Positions 17,598 through 30,389 of a stretch of 64,000 nt of DNA are shown here, in pieces. Each line of letters starts with the position of its first letter. Position 1 is the first letter of the stretch. The stretch is taken from contig CP136575.1 in the NCBI GenBank assembly GCA_035196065.1, positions 2,334,769 to 2,398,768 of the forward strand, written 5' to 3'. The stretch is from Sphingobium sp. (GTDB lineage: Bacteria > Pseudomonadota > Alphaproteobacteria > Sphingomonadales > Sphingomonadaceae). Below the pieces are notes generated by a model, which had not been told where the DNA came from, searched no databases, and saw only the letters and a program-made list of their open reading frames with translations. Made by a program: the position numbers and the translations under genes.

Positions 17598-18464
17598 TCA
17601 CCGCCGCCGCTGGGCATATTGTTGCGTCCCGCGGGTAATCACCTCATCACTTGGGACGACATCGGCAATCGCTATGTCAGGCAGCCGTTCCAACTGGGCA
17701 TAGAGCGGAGCGAAATCTGTTTCGACCGTCACTTTCAAAAGATGCTCGATTGACGGAATGACGAAATAATTCTGCTGATAATCGTCAATCCGATACGCGC
17801 TGCGCATCAGCCGCAGCAGATCGAAACGGATACGATTGGGGCTGGGATCATCAAGCGCGAAGAGGCTTTCACCATAGCTTGAGACGATCCCCGCACCGTA
17901 AATGCGCAGACCGCCAGCTTCCTCGATCAGGCCAAATTCAACCGTGTACCAGTATAGCCGAGCCAATTTGTGCAGCGCGCCAAAACCCAGACTACGCAAA
18001 CCGCCCTTGCCATAAGCCACCATATAATCGGCAAAGACCGGGTCGGCGAGCATCGGGACATGACCAAACACGTCGTGAAAGACATCTGGTTCCTGCAGAT
18101 AATCCAGCTGTTCGGGTGAGCGGATGAAATTTCCAGCAGGAAAGCGGCGATTCGCCAGATGGTCGAAAAACACCGCATCCGGAACAAGACCGGGCACCGC
18201 AACAACTTGCCATCCGGTCGCTGACATCAACCTTGCATTGAGCGCACGATAATCGGGAATGCCCGGCTGTTCCAGCTTGAGCAGGTCAATTCCGCGCATG
18301 AAAGCATCGGCCGCGCGCCCAGGCAGCATTGCCGACTGTCGGGCAAACAGCCTGTCCCACATCCCATGCTCATCTGCGCTGAATCGCTCCCACTGCTGCG
18401 GGATCGTCCAGTCGGCATTTGCGCCCTGCGGCGGCGTGTCATAGACATGGGTCACATCGGCCAT
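17598..18464 (-). CDS. phhA: Phenylalanine 4-monooxygenase
   Basis: Pterin- and Fe(II)-dependent hydroxylation of phenylalanine to tyrosine, first step of aromatic amino-acid breakdown. The 288-residue protein has the iron-binding facial triad His130 and His135 (FHDVFGH) and Glu176 in YTVEFG, typical for the bacterial single-domain enzyme. It opens MADVTHVYDTPPQGANADW, a usual sequence for alphaproteobacterial PhhA. No pterin-4a-carbinolamine dehydratase or homogentisate genes are in the window. Only about 50 nt separate it from the divergent DUF2459 gene, so the promoters are close. Confidence 0.96.
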   Translation of the reverse strand: MADVTHVYDTPPQGANADWTIPQQWERFSADEHGMWDRLFARQSAMLPGRAADAFMRGIDLLKLEQPGIPDYRALNARLMSATGWQVVAVPGLVPDAVFFDHLANRRFPAGNFIRSPEQLDYLQEPDVFHDVFGHVPMLADPVFADYMVAYGKGGLRSLGFGALHKLARLYWYTVEFGLIEEAGGLRIYGAGIVSSYGESLFALDDPSPNRIRFDLLRLMRSAYRIDDYQQNYFVIPSIEHLLKVTVETDFAPLYAQLERLPDIAIADVVPSDEVITRGTQQYAQRRR

Positions 18465-18515
18465 GGAATATAGTTACACTTGAAACTTTTTCGGATCAAC
18501 AGCAGGATAAGCGCA

Positions 18516-21767
<3,252 letters not shown>

Positions 21768-21771
<4 letters not shown>

Positions 21772-23441
21772 ACGCTCTCCATCAACCGCGCGGCCTGTGC
21801 GCGGGCTTCATCGGTGATTTCCGCACCCGACAGCATGCGTGCGATTTCATGGCGACGCCCATCGGCGTCAAGGCGGGTAACGCCGGTGCGAGTGACGGTG
21901 CCCTCGCTCGACTTGGCGATGAAATAATGCGCCTGCCCCTTGGCCGCGACCTGCGGGCTATGGGTGACGGCTAGAAGCTGTTTACCTGCGATTCCGTTGC
22001 TGCCATTGGCAAGCCGCGAAAGCCGTTCGCCGATGGCAGAGGCAACTGCCCCGCCGACCCCGCGGTCGATTTCGTCGAAAATGATCGTCGTCGCCCCGCC
22101 TTCTTCGGCCAGCGCAACTTTCAGCGCGAGGATAAAACGTGACAATTCGCCGCCCGATGCAATCTTGGCGAGTGGCGCAAAGGGCGCTCCCGGGTTGGTG
22201 GAGATCAGAAATTCAATGCGGTCCATGCCGTGCACGGTCCACCGGTCTTCGCCGAGGCGTTCAACCTCGGTCCGAAATTGTGCAGCGTCAAGTTTGAGCG
22301 GGGCGAGTTCAGCGGCGACTGCCTTGTCGAGCCTGGCTGCGGCAGCGACGCGCGATTGAGACAATGCTTCGGCGGCAGAACGATAGGCAGAAGCTGTTCG
22401 GGTGACTTCAGCTTCCAGCTTTGCCAACCCCTCCCCGCCTGCTTCAATCGCATCCAGCTTGGCCGCCAGATCATCTGTCAATTGCGCCAATGTGTCGGGT
22501 TGGACATTATGTTTGCGCGCCAGCCCGCGCAGTTCGAACAGCCGCACCTCGATTGCATCGAGACGCGCGGGATCGAAACTCAGCGCATTGGTTGCCGCAA
22601 GAAGTTTATCCTCGGCTTCGCTCGCCTCGATCACTGCCCGATCCAGCGCGGTCAGTGCCTCTGCCAGCAAGGGATGTTCGCTGCCCAACCGGTCAAGACG
22701 ACGCGCTGCGCTACGCAGCTTTGCAAGGCCACTATCTGAACCGTCGAACGCTTCCAGCACGGTGCGCAAGTCTTCGGCGATTCGTTCGCCCTTTTGCATT
22801 GTGGCGCGCTCGGTCGCCAATTCTTCCTCTTCGCCGGGCTGAGCTGCAAAGGCGCGCAATTCGCCCACGGCATGTTCCAGCCATTCACGGTCACGCGCCG
22901 CATTTTCCAGCGCCTCGCGGGCGGCATCAAGCCGGGACTTTGCATCCTGCCATGCTGCGAACAAGGACGCGACGCCCTGGGCATCACAGCGGCCGAAACT
23001 GTCGAGCAAGGCGCGGTGGCCGCGCGCGTTCAACAGGCCGCGATCGTCATGCTGCCCGTGGATTTCAACAAGCTGCGTCCCCAATTCGCGCAGCAAGGCA
23101 GCGGAACAGGGCTGATCATTGATGAAGGCCTTGCTCCCTCCATCGGCGCGAACGGAACGGCGGATCAGCAGCGGCTCGCCGCTTTCCAGCACTATGTCAT
23201 TGTCGCTCAACAGGGCAATCGCCGCTGACGGCGCGTCGAAACTGGCAGTGACCTGAGCCCGTTCCGCACCTGCGCGAACCAGCCCGCTATCGGCGCGTAC
23301 GCCCAACGCCAGACCCAGTGCGTCGAGGAGAATGGATTTGCCGGCGCCGGTCTCACCGGTAAGCACGCCCAGGCCTTGCTCGAAAGCAAGGTCCAGCGCT
23401 TCGATCAGCACTACATCGCGAATGGAAAGCCCGGTCAGCAT
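21768..23441 (-). CDS. recN: DNA repair protein RecN
   Basis: SMC-like ATPase that acts at double-strand breaks in RecA-dependent repair. The 557 residues show Walker A GETGAGKS (29-36), central coiled coil of alternating Glu/Lys/Ala-rich helices (about 150-370), and the C-terminal ABC signature with LSRFILALKVAL and Walker B TTIIFDEIDRGVGG. The family is usually SOS-induced; an alphaproteobacterial LexA-type box (GAAC-N7-GAAC on this strand) sits 4 nt upstream of the ATG at 23441. First gene of recN-lipoprotein-ligA, but bamD upstream is on the same strand with a 101-nt spacer. Confidence 0.95.
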
Positions 23442-23445
23442 CTCA

Positions 23446-23460
23446 GTTCATCACCTGTTC
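23446..23460. promoter_or_regulatory. LexA-type SOS box upstream of recN
   Basis: GTTC (23446-23449), seven bases, GTTC (23457-23460): an exact match to the alphaproteobacterial LexA consensus GTTC-N7-GTTC. It ends 4 nt from the recN start codon, in a spacer, before the gene most regularly found in SOS regulons. Confidence 0.75.
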
Positions 23461-23542
23461 CCAGCGATACCGTCAGCACCGGGCGAAGTCGAGACAGCTT
23501 TCAGCAATCATTGGCTTTTCAGGCAATAGCCCAAGCCGAAAA

Positions 23543-24331
23543 TCAGGCGCCCGGCGCGTGCTTCTGCATCAGATCGTAAGCGCGCTGATACCATTTGTTT
23601 CCGGGATAGTTTGCCCCCAGAACCGCCGCCGATTTACGCGCCTCTTCAGGAACGCCCATGGCAAGATAGCTTTCGGTCAGCCGATAGAGCGCTTCGGGCG
23701 TATGCGTTGTCGTCTGATATTTGTCAGCGACTTCGCGGAACCGCAGGCTGGCAGCGAGCCAAAGTGCACGGCGTTGATAGAATCGGCCGATTTCCATTTC
23801 TTTGCCGGCCAGATGGTCGTTCACAAGATCAATCTTCAGCCCGGCGTCTGCGGCATAGCGGGTGTTGGGATAACGGCGCTGCACCTCGCCCAATGCGGCC
23901 AGTGCCTGCTGGGTAATTTTCTGGTCGCGTGTGACGTCGCTGATCTGCTCATAATAATTCAGGGCGATCAGATAATAGGCGTAAGGCGCGTCCTTGTTAC
24001 CGGGATGGATCGACAGGAAACGGCGCGCCGAAGCGGTCGATTCGGTGTATTTCTGCGCCATGTAATAGCTAAATGCGCTCATCAGCTGCGCACGGCGCGC
24101 CCATGGCGAATAAGGATGCTGGCGCTCCACCTCGTCAAAAAGCGCGGCGGCCACCTGATAATTACCGGCATCAAGCTTTTCCTTGGCGGCGGTATAAAGC
24201 GTATTCACGTCACGGGCGACATAGCGCGTGTCCGCTCCACCACGGCCACCCCCGCCCCCGAGCATTGCGCAGCCCGAAAGCAACAGTGCGGATGTGGCAA
24301 GGACGATCGGAGCGATAAGCTTTTTCTGCAT
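23543..24331 (-). CDS. bamD: Outer-membrane protein assembly factor BamD
   Basis: Essential lipoprotein of the BAM complex that inserts beta-barrel proteins into the outer membrane. The 262-residue precursor has a lipobox LLSGC (Cys21), a Gly-rich linker (residues 25-33) and then five TPR-like repeats. Typical pieces are YTAAKEKLDAGNYQVAAALFDEVERQHPYSPWA and RRYPNTRYAADA in neighbouring blocks. The start at 24331 has AAGGG six nt upstream; an ATG at 24337 is two codons earlier. Single gene upstream of recN. Confidence 0.94.
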   Translation of the reverse strand: MQKKLIAPIVLATSALLLSGCAMLGGGGGRGGADTRYVARDVNTLYTAAKEKLDAGNYQVAAALFDEVERQHPYSPWARRAQLMSAFSYYMAQKYTESTASARRFLSIHPGNKDAPYAYYLIALNYYEQISDVTRDQKITQQALAALGEVQRRYPNTRYAADAGLKIDLVNDHLAGKEMEIGRFYQRRALWLAASLRFREVADKYQTTTHTPEALYRLTESYLAMGVPEEARKSAAVLGANYPGNKWYQRAYDLMQKHAPGA

Positions 24332-24473
24332 GGTCATCCCTTAATTGCACTTGGCTCCGCCGCCAAGGATTTTCGCCCCTGTCGCTGGCGGAAGCTGTAT
24401 CGCCGCTGAATGGGGCCATCGCAGAGGCCCTCCAGAGCCGCGCCTGTGGCCAGCAAGACCATAAGACAGACAC

Positions 24474-24500
24474 AAAAAAGGGCCGCCGATGGCAGCCCTT
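24474..24500 (-). terminator. Intrinsic terminator of pnp
   Basis: On the minus strand AAGGGCTGCC, loop ATC, GGCGGCCCTT form a stem with one wobble pair, followed by a run of T. It begins 22 nt after the pnp stop and closes the truB-rpsO-pnp unit before bamD. Confidence 0.88.
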
Positions 24501-24521
24501 CCTTGTTCGATTATGGAAGGA

Positions 24522-26825
24522 TCAATCCTTCAGAAAATCCGGAACATGGTTCGGGTCACCGCCCTCGCCACCTTCAGAGCGTTCGCGGCGCGGGCCACGA
24601 TCACGGCCACGGCCGCCATCACGCCCACCATCACGGCCGCCACGATCACGACGGGGACCGCGATCACCACGATCGCCACGATCGCCGCGTTCACGCGGTT
24701 CGCGGGGCGGACGGGTGTCTTCCAGTTCTTCGCCGGTTTCCTGATCAACAACGCGCATCGACAGGCGAACCTTGCCACGCGGATCGATCTCGAGAACCTT
24801 GACCTTCACATCCATGCCTTCGGAAACGACGTCGGTTGGCTTTTCGACGCGCTCATTGCGCATTTCGGAAACGTGGACGAGGCCGTCCTTGCCACCCATG
24901 AAGTTTACGAACGCACCGAAATCGACGATGTTCACGACCTTGCCGTCGTAGATCTTGCCGACTTCAGCTTCTTCAACGATGCCCGAAATCCACTTACGGG
25001 CAGCTTCGATCTGCGACAGGTCGGACGAGCTGATCTTGATCAGACCTTCATCGTCAATGTCGACCTTGGCACCCGTCTGGGCCACGATCTCGCGGATCAC
25101 CTTGCCACCGGTGCCGATGATGTCGCGAATCTTCGCCTTGTCGATCTGCATCGTCTCAATGCGCGGCGCATGGGCCGAAAGCTCGCTGCGCGTTGCACCC
25201 AGGGCCTTGTTCATTTCGCCAAGGATATGGGCACGACCATCTTTCGCCTGCGTCAACGCCGCTTCGAAAATCTCGCGGGTGATGCCAGCAATCTTGATGT
25301 CCATCTGCATGGTAGTGATGCCAAGTTCGGTACCACCGACCTTGAAATCCATGTCACCCAGATGGTCTTCGTCACCAAGGATATCGCTCAGGATCGCGAA
25401 ATCTTTGCCTTCAAGGATAAGGCCCATGGCGATACCCGAAACCGGGCGCTTGATGGGAACGCCAGCGTCCATCATCGCAAGGCTGCCACCGCAAACCGAC
25501 GCCATCGACGACGAACCGTTCGATTCGGTGATGTCGCTGGTCAGGCGGATCGTGTAGGGAAACTCGTCCTTGGTCGGAAGCACGGGGTGCAGCGCTCGCC
25601 ATGCCAGCTTGCCATGGCCAACTTCGCGGCGGCCGGGCGCACCGAAACGACCAACTTCGCCAACCGAATAGGGCGGGAAGTTATAGTGCAGCATGAAATG
25701 CTCATAATGCAGGCCGTTGAGGCCGTCGATCATCTGCTCTGCATCCTTGGTGCCAAGGGTACAGGTGGCAATCGTCTGCGTTTCACCACGGGTGAACAGA
25801 GCCGAACCGTGCGCACGTGGCAGGAAATGCGTTTCGGCGACGATCGGACGAATCTGTGTCGTCGTACGGCCGTCAATACGCTTGCCAGTCTTCAGGATCG
25901 CCCCACGGACGATATCGGCTTCCAGCTTCTTGGTGAGCTTGATACCCGCCATTACCTGCTGGGGGCCCAGACCGTCTTCGGCAAGCATTGTCTTCGCCTT
26001 ATCGCGTGCTGCGTTCAGGGCGTTCGAACGTTCCGACTTGTTGGTCAGCTTATAGGCCGCTTCAATATCCTTGCCGATCAGCTTCTTCAGCTTGTCTTTC
26101 AGCTTGGCATTATCGTCGCCAGCGTCGAGCTCCCAAGGATCCTTGGCTGCCTGTTCGGCAAGCTTGACGATCGCCTTGATCACTTCGCGGCAGGCATCAT
26201 GCGCAAACATGACGGCGCCGAGCATGATTTCTTCCGAAAGCTCATTGGCTTCGGATTCAACCATCATCACCGCGTCATAGGTTGCCGCAACGACCAGATC
26301 GAGGTCACCTTCGGCAACCTGTTCGTCGGTCGGGTTGAGGATATATTCGCCGTTGAGATAGCCGACGCGTGCTGCGCCGATCGGCCCCATGAAGGGAACG
26401 CCCGAAATGGTCAGCGCAGCCGAAGCGGCGATCATCGCAAGAATATCGGGTTCATTTTCGCCATCATAGCTCAGAACCTGAGCGATAGCGTTGATTTCGT
26501 TGTAGAAACCTTCGGGGAAAAGCGGACGGATCGGGCGATCGATCAAACGCGAAACCAGCGTTTCCTTTTCGGTCGCACCGCGTTCACGCTTGAAAAAGCC
26601 ACCAGGAATGCGGCCAGCTGCCGAATATTTTTCCTGATAATGCACGGTCAGCGGGAAAAAGTCCTGCCCGTCCTTTACCGACTTTGCAGCGGTGACCGCG
26701 CAAAGAACCACGGTTTCGCCAAGGGTCGCGATAACTGCGCCGTCGGCCTGACGGGCAACCTTGCCCGTTTCCAGAGTGAGGGTCTGTCCGCCCCACTCCA
26801 GCGATACTGTCTTTACATCAAACAT
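24522..26825 (-). CDS. pnp: Polyribonucleotide nucleotidyltransferase (PNPase)
   Basis: Phosphorolytic 3'-5' exoribonuclease of RNA decay. The 767 residues contain two RNase PH domains (about 10-230 and 320-550), a KH domain (about 555-615, with [12 protein letters not shown]) and an S1 domain (about 620-690). Beyond them is a tail of about 70 residues made of Arg/Asp/Gly repeats ([25 protein letters not shown]) ending VPDFLKD. Such a tail could bind RNA or a degradosome partner. Preceded by rpsO with a strong hairpin and a 190-nt structured leader, as expected for autoregulated pnp; ribosome site AAGGA upstream of ATG 26825. Confidence 0.97.
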   Translation of the reverse strand: MFDVKTVSLEWGGQTLTLETGKVARQADGAVIATLGETVVLCAVTAAKSVKDGQDFFPLTVHYQEKYSAAGRIPGGFFKRERGATEKETLVSRLIDRPIRPLFPEGFYNEINAIAQVLSYDGENEPDILAMIAASAALTISGVPFMGPIGAARVGYLNGEYILNPTDEQVAEGDLDLVVAATYDAVMMVESEANELSEEIMLGAVMFAHDACREVIKAIVKLAEQAAKDPWELDAGDDNAKLKDKLKKLIGKDIEAAYKLTNKSERSNALNAARDKAKTMLAEDGLGPQQVMAGIKLTKKLEADIVRGAILKTGKRIDGRTTTQIRPIVAETHFLPRAHGSALFTRGETQTIATCTLGTKDAEQMIDGLNGLHYEHFMLHYNFPPYSVGEVGRFGAPGRREVGHGKLAWRALHPVLPTKDEFPYTIRLTSDITESNGSSSMASVCGGSLAMMDAGVPIKRPVSGIAMGLILEGKDFAILSDILGDEDHLGDMDFKVGGTELGITTMQMDIKIAGITREIFEAALTQAKDGRAHILGEMNKALGATRSELSAHAPRIETMQIDKAKIRDIIGTGGKVIREIVAQTGAKVDIDDEGLIKISSSDLSQIEAARKWISGIVEEAEVGKIYDGKVVNIVDFGAFVNFMGGKDGLVHVSEMRNERVEKPTDVVSEGMDVKVKVLEIDPRGKVRLSMRVVDQETGEELEDTRPPREPRERGDRGDRGDRGPRRDRGGRDGGRDGGRGRDRGPRRERSEGGEGGDPNHVPDFLKD

Positions 26826-26841
26826 GGATTATTCCTTGTAA

Positions 26842-26947
26842 CCCTTCCGCCCTATTGCGCGAAGGGGCCTCTTTTTTCCGGGTAGTCCGTCCCGGTCCGG
26901 CTGGGGCATTTACCTGCCCCTTGCGGCTCGCCTGCCTCATTGCAGGC
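26842..26947 (-). promoter_or_regulatory. Structured leader of pnp
   Basis: The 193 nt between rpsO and pnp contain three inverted repeats: GCCTGC/GCAGGC (26930-26935 and 26942-26947), GGGGCA/TGCCCC (26903-26908 and 26915-26920) and CCCTTC/GAAGGG (26842-26847 and 26861-26866). In enterics the pnp leader folds into an RNase III target used for autoregulation; a comparable role here is inference. Confidence 0.45.
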
Positions 26948-27018
26948 CCGCCCCAATCTTTGCTTATGGTCCCTGCGAGCACGATCATGCGCGCTCAAAG
27001 CAAACCCCATATGCGAGA

Positions 27019-27038
27019 AGCGGCCCAAAAGGGCCGCT
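27019..27038 (-). terminator. Strong hairpin between rpsO and pnp
   Basis: AGCGGCCC (27019-27026) pairs perfectly with GGGCCGCT (27031-27038) around a 4-nt loop, 8 nt after the rpsO stop. There is no T tract on either strand, so it is more likely an attenuator, processing site or mRNA-end stabiliser than a full terminator. Confidence 0.55.
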
Positions 27039-27046
27039 CCGAAATC

Positions 27047-27316
27047 TTATTTGCGAAGACCAAGCTTCGAAATCAGCGCATTGTAGCGATCCACATCCTT
27101 GCGCTTCAGATAGTCCAGAAGCGAACGACGCTTGTTGACCATCTGCAGTAGGCCACGACGGCTGTGATTGTCCTTGTGATGATCCTTGAAATGCTCGGTC
27201 AGCGCCTTGATACGATCGGTAAGGATCGCAACCTGGACTTCCGGCGAACCGGTATCGCCTTCTGCGCGGGCGTTGCTCTGGATCACTTCGGCTTTGCGTT
27301 CTGCCGTAATAGACAT
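27047..27316 (-). CDS. rpsO: 30S ribosomal protein S15
   Basis: An 89-residue primary 16S rRNA-binding protein. The start is ATG 27316 ([13 protein letters not shown]), preceded by AAGGA; a frame extension of six codons to 27334 is not needed. Family blocks [33 protein letters not shown] and [12 protein letters not shown] are intact. It lies 24 nt after truB and upstream of pnp, the conserved truB-rpsO-pnp order. Confidence 0.97.
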   Translation of the reverse strand: MSITAERKAEVIQSNARAEGDTGSPEVQVAILTDRIKALTEHFKDHHKDNHSRRGLLQMVNKRRSLLDYLKRKDVDRYNALISKLGLRK

Positions 27317-27340
27317 GTTTTTTCCTTCGAACATCGTGTT

Positions 27341-28246
27341 TTAAAGATTAAAGCCACGAACGGATCTTAACTCACCGCCGATGTGCTCCACCAAGGCAAC
27401 AGGTCGTAAATCCGGCCCACGCCCCCAATATAGCCCATCTTTCGTGGCAACCCCGGTCAAGACGCGACCCTGACGGATCGCCCTTGCCGCATCCGGGGAG
27501 AGATCAAGAGCCGGGATGTCGACCAGCCCTGCCTCCAACGGCAAGATAATGTCTTCTAGGGGCGCGCCTTTACCGATTTCGTTGAGTTTGTCCAGCGAAA
27601 TCGCCTGAACAAGGGCGAACGGCCCGGCCTGTGTGCGGCGGAGCATGGTGACATGCCCTACTGTGCCGAGCGCATAGGCAATATCTCGCGCGAGCGAACG
27701 AATGTAGGTACCCTTGGAGACATGTGCGGACAGCGTGACTGCCGCGACGGTATCCGCGTCCCGGCTAGCGGACGAAGCGGCAATGCACAGCGACAAGATC
27801 GTCACACGCCGCGCCTTCATCTCGACCGTTTCCCCGGCCCTTGCGCGATCATAAGCACGCTTACCGTCAATCTTGATCGCAGAGAAAGCGGGCGGAATCT
27901 GATCGATCGCACCGGTAAACTCTGGAAGAACCGCCATGATCTGATCAAGCGTTGGCCGTACATCCGAAGTCAAAACCACCTCACCCTCGGCATCCAGCCC
28001 TGCAGTTTCCTCGCCGAAGCTGATGGTGAAATCATAGGCTTTGGACGCATCAAGCATACGGCCACACAATTTGGTCGCTTCGCCCAAAGCGATTGGAAGC
28101 ACCCCGCTCGCCAGAGGGTCCAGCGTCCCGCCATGGCCGACCTTAACCTTGCCATGGCCCGCTTCGCGCAGATTGCGCTTTACTGCGGCAACTGCCTGGG
28201 TCGAGCCAAGGCCTACCGGTTTGTCCAAAATGATCCAGCCATGCAT
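27341..28246 (-). CDS. truB: tRNA pseudouridine(55) synthase
   Basis: Converts U55 of the T-loop of tRNAs to pseudouridine. The 301-residue protein has WIILDKPVGLGSTQAV at the N-terminus and GGTLDPLASGVLPIALGEATK, with catalytic Asp43 in the TLDPLASG box. A C-terminal PUA-like part is present. It is followed by rpsO and pnp as in many bacteria, but rbfA, usually just upstream, is separated by yceI, tdk and a small secreted protein gene. Confidence 0.95.
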   Translation of the reverse strand: MHGWIILDKPVGLGSTQAVAAVKRNLREAGHGKVKVGHGGTLDPLASGVLPIALGEATKLCGRMLDASKAYDFTISFGEETAGLDAEGEVVLTSDVRPTLDQIMAVLPEFTGAIDQIPPAFSAIKIDGKRAYDRARAGETVEMKARRVTILSLCIAASSASRDADTVAAVTLSAHVSKGTYIRSLARDIAYALGTVGHVTMLRRTQAGPFALVQAISLDKLNEIGKGAPLEDIILPLEAGLVDIPALDLSPDAARAIRQGRVLTGVATKDGLYWGRGPDLRPVALVEHIGGELRSVRGFNL

Positions 28247-28277
28247 GGGCCGGCCATGGGGAGCGCTGCCCGGGCTG

Positions 28278-28706
28278 TCAATCCTTGGGGGCGACGGCCT
28301 TGCGCCCCTCTTCGCGGGCTGCCTTGCGCAGTTTCAGGCGCTCCTTGCGCGGCAAGGGCTTTTCGGCGGTAACAAGGCTGGCAATTGCGCAGCGGTCATC
28401 ACCGGTCACAACCGCGCCGAATTTGTCAAAATTGGTCGAGCCGCGCGTGTCGAAACCGATTGCCATCGCATGATCGAGCCGTGGGCAAGACCCGATGAAG
28501 CTGGCATAATACCAGCGGCGCTGGCGATCCTCGATCCAGATACCGCGATCTTCGTTAGTTTCGAAATCACGAATGCCGCCGCTGTCGGCAAAGGGTATGC
28601 TCGCCTCCACACCATATTCGGGCCAAGCAGGCGCCCCGTCTTTCCCTGCAAAGACCGCACTGGTCATAATGGTCGCAAACAGCGTTGCGGTGATCATCTT
28701 TCGCAT
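28278..28706 (-). CDS. Small secreted protein, DUF6491-like (tentative)
   Basis: A 142-residue protein with an N-terminal signal peptide (MITATLFATIMTSAVFA from residue 4, cleavage probably after Ala20). The mature part contains RGIWIEDRQRRWYYASF, two Cys residues that may form a disulfide (in SCPRLD and DDRCAIAS), and a basic C-terminal helix (LPRKERLKLRKAAREEGRK). It resembles the short periplasmic proteins annotated DUF6491 in sphingomonads, but I cannot confirm that. Flanked by tdk (7 nt upstream) and truB (31 nt downstream) on the same strand. Confidence 0.7.
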   Translation of the reverse strand: MRKMITATLFATIMTSAVFAGKDGAPAWPEYGVEASIPFADSGGIRDFETNEDRGIWIEDRQRRWYYASFIGSCPRLDHAMAIGFDTRGSTNFDKFGAVVTGDDRCAIASLVTAEKPLPRKERLKLRKAAREEGRKAVAPKD

Positions 28707-28713
28707 GATGATA

Positions 28714-29328
28714 TCATGTACTTTCCAAGCTTAACGCTGCATGAGCGGCCGAATCTTGTCGCGCCTCCATGAAATGCTTGCGGCACATTGCAACATAACG
28801 GTCGTTTCCGCCGATTTCGGTCTGCTGCCCGTCAATCACCGCGCGCCCTGCACCATCCACGCGCAGGTTCATCGTCGACTTGCGCCCGCAATGGCAGACC
28901 GCCTTCAACTCGACCAATGTGTCGGCGAGTCCAAGCAGTGCTGCCGAGCCTGGAAAGAGATCGGCGGCAAAATCGGTACGAAGACCATAGCAGAGTATGG
29001 GAATATTCGCCTCATCGGCAATCCGCGCCAATTGCAATACCTGTTCGCGGGAGAGGAACTGCGCTTCGTCGATCATCACACAGGCAAGCGGCCGGCCTTC
29101 ATGTTCCGATGATATGGCGACCAGCAGGTCGGTTTCGGGCGTGAACTTGTGCGCTTCGGCGCGAAGCCCGATGCGGGATGTAACATAGCCCTGCCCGTAT
29201 CGGTCATCGAGCGCCGCCGTCCAGACCATCGTTTCCATCCCGCGTTCGCGATAGTTGAAATCGGCCTGCAGCAATGTGGTCGATTTGCCTGCATTCATCG
29301 AGGAATAGTAAAAATATATTTTGGCCAC
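28714..29328 (-). CDS. tdk: Thymidine kinase (type II)
   Basis: Salvage enzyme that phosphorylates thymidine. The 204-residue protein has the P-loop SSMNAGKSTTLL (9-20), the Walker B-like VMIDEAQFLSREQV, and the zinc-binding cysteines of the lasso domain (CHCGRK and CRKHF). This is the tetrameric bacterial type. It lies within the truB side of the translation cluster and diverges from yceI, with 81 nt between start codons. Confidence 0.95.
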   Translation of the reverse strand: MAKIYFYYSSMNAGKSTTLLQADFNYRERGMETMVWTAALDDRYGQGYVTSRIGLRAEAHKFTPETDLLVAISSEHEGRPLACVMIDEAQFLSREQVLQLARIADEANIPILCYGLRTDFAADLFPGSAALLGLADTLVELKAVCHCGRKSTMNLRVDGAGRAVIDGQQTEIGGNDRYVAMCRKHFMEARQDSAAHAALSLEST

Positions 29329-29409
29329 ACTGATGCCTGTCTTTGGTTCATGGACGAGTCATCCGCTATCTGCCATGTTGGCCAAGGATCGCAATCAGGG
29401 AGACAAAGA

Positions 29410-29991
29410 ATGCAGTGGAAAGCTGCCCGATGGGCGATCGCGGCCGCACTGCTTTTTGGCGCAGCCATTGCCGGCGCGACGTCATCCTATAATTTCACCA
29501 TAGATGCCGGGGCCAGTTCGGTCGACGCCAAGGTGGCTTTCATGGGGATTGGCAATCGCAAGGCGCTGTTCCCCGCAGTGCGCGGCACCGTTGCGCTCAC
29601 GCCCGACGCGATGGACCGGATCAACCTTGATGTCATGATCGATGCGACGCAGCTGCGCGCCGATGACAGTCTGACAACCAACCGTTTGAAAGGCGATGCC
29701 TTTTTCAACGTGGCAAAATATCCCACCGTCCGCTTTCAAGGCACCGATCTATCGATGGCGACGCAGACCAGCGGCATCGTGCGCGGCAATTTGACGGCGC
29801 GCGGCGTTACCCGCCCCGTTACCCTGAATGTCAGTTTTTCCGCTCCCCCGTCGACCACTTCGCTAAAGGAGCCGATCCGGCTGACGGGCGTTACAACGAT
29901 CAACCGCAAGGATTTTGGGATGACGGCCTATTCGTTGATTGTCGGAAAAAAGGTGACGATCAGCATCCGCACCAAATTGGTGCCGGCTTAA
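29410..29991 (+). CDS. YceI-family periplasmic protein
   Basis: A 193-residue precursor with a signal peptide (residues about 5-22, [16 protein letters not shown]) and a lipocalin-like YceI domain ([21 protein letters not shown] to [11 protein letters not shown]). Members bind isoprenoid-like lipids; role mostly unknown, sometimes acid- or osmotically induced. The start is ATG 29410 with GGGAGA upstream; the open frame farther upstream is antisense to tdk. Its last 4 nt overlap the convergent rbfA. Confidence 0.9.
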   Translation: MQWKAARWAIAAALLFGAAIAGATSSYNFTIDAGASSVDAKVAFMGIGNRKALFPAVRGTVALTPDAMDRINLDVMIDATQLRADDSLTTNRLKGDAFFNVAKYPTVRFQGTDLSMATQTSGIVRGNLTARGVTRPVTLNVSFSAPPSTTSLKEPIRLTGVTTINRKDFGMTAYSLIVGKKVTISIRTKLVPA

Positions 29992-30389
29992 TCCTCGTAG
30001 TCGGCCAAATCCTGTGCGACCTTCGGGTCGGAAAGCAGGCGCTCGATATTGCTGGCTTCGTCAAAGCTTTCATCAGCAAGAAATTTAAGCTTGGCCGCAT
30101 ATTTCATGCGAACGCGGGTCGCGACTTCGCGCTGCAAAAAGGCGGTGTTGGTGCGCAATGCTTTGAGCACATCGGCTTCATCTGCACCCAATAAAGGCTT
30201 CACGAAAACCGTTGCGTGACGAAGATCGGGCGACATGCGCACTTCGGTGATGCTGACGCTATGGCTGGTCAGCACATCATCATGCACCGCGCCGCGCGCC
30301 AAAACATCAGACAACACATGGCGCACCTGTTCGCCAACGCGCAACAGACGGACCGAACGCCCTTCAGGGGTTTCGTTATGACGTGCCAT
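29988..30389 (-). CDS. rbfA: Ribosome-binding factor A
   Basis: A 133-residue KH-like factor needed for late 30S maturation and cold adaptation. The start is ATG 30389 with GGAGGA upstream. Family blocks [32 protein letters not shown] and [19 protein letters not shown] are present. Its start overlaps the thioesterase stop by one base (TGATG), giving translational coupling; infB is one gene further upstream. It ends inside the convergent yceI stop region. Confidence 0.94.
   Translation of the reverse strand: MARHNETPEGRSVRLLRVGEQVRHVLSDVLARGAVHDDVLTSHSVSITEVRMSPDLRHATVFVKPLLGADEADVLKALRTNTAFLQREVATRVRMKYAAKLKFLADESFDEASNIERLLSDPKVAQDLADYED

Noticed and set aside
24489-26885. Very long open frame on the plus strand opposite pnp (798 codons)
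   Set aside because: It is antisense to a clear pnp gene; GC-rich codon structure leaves the complementary frame open. No family features.
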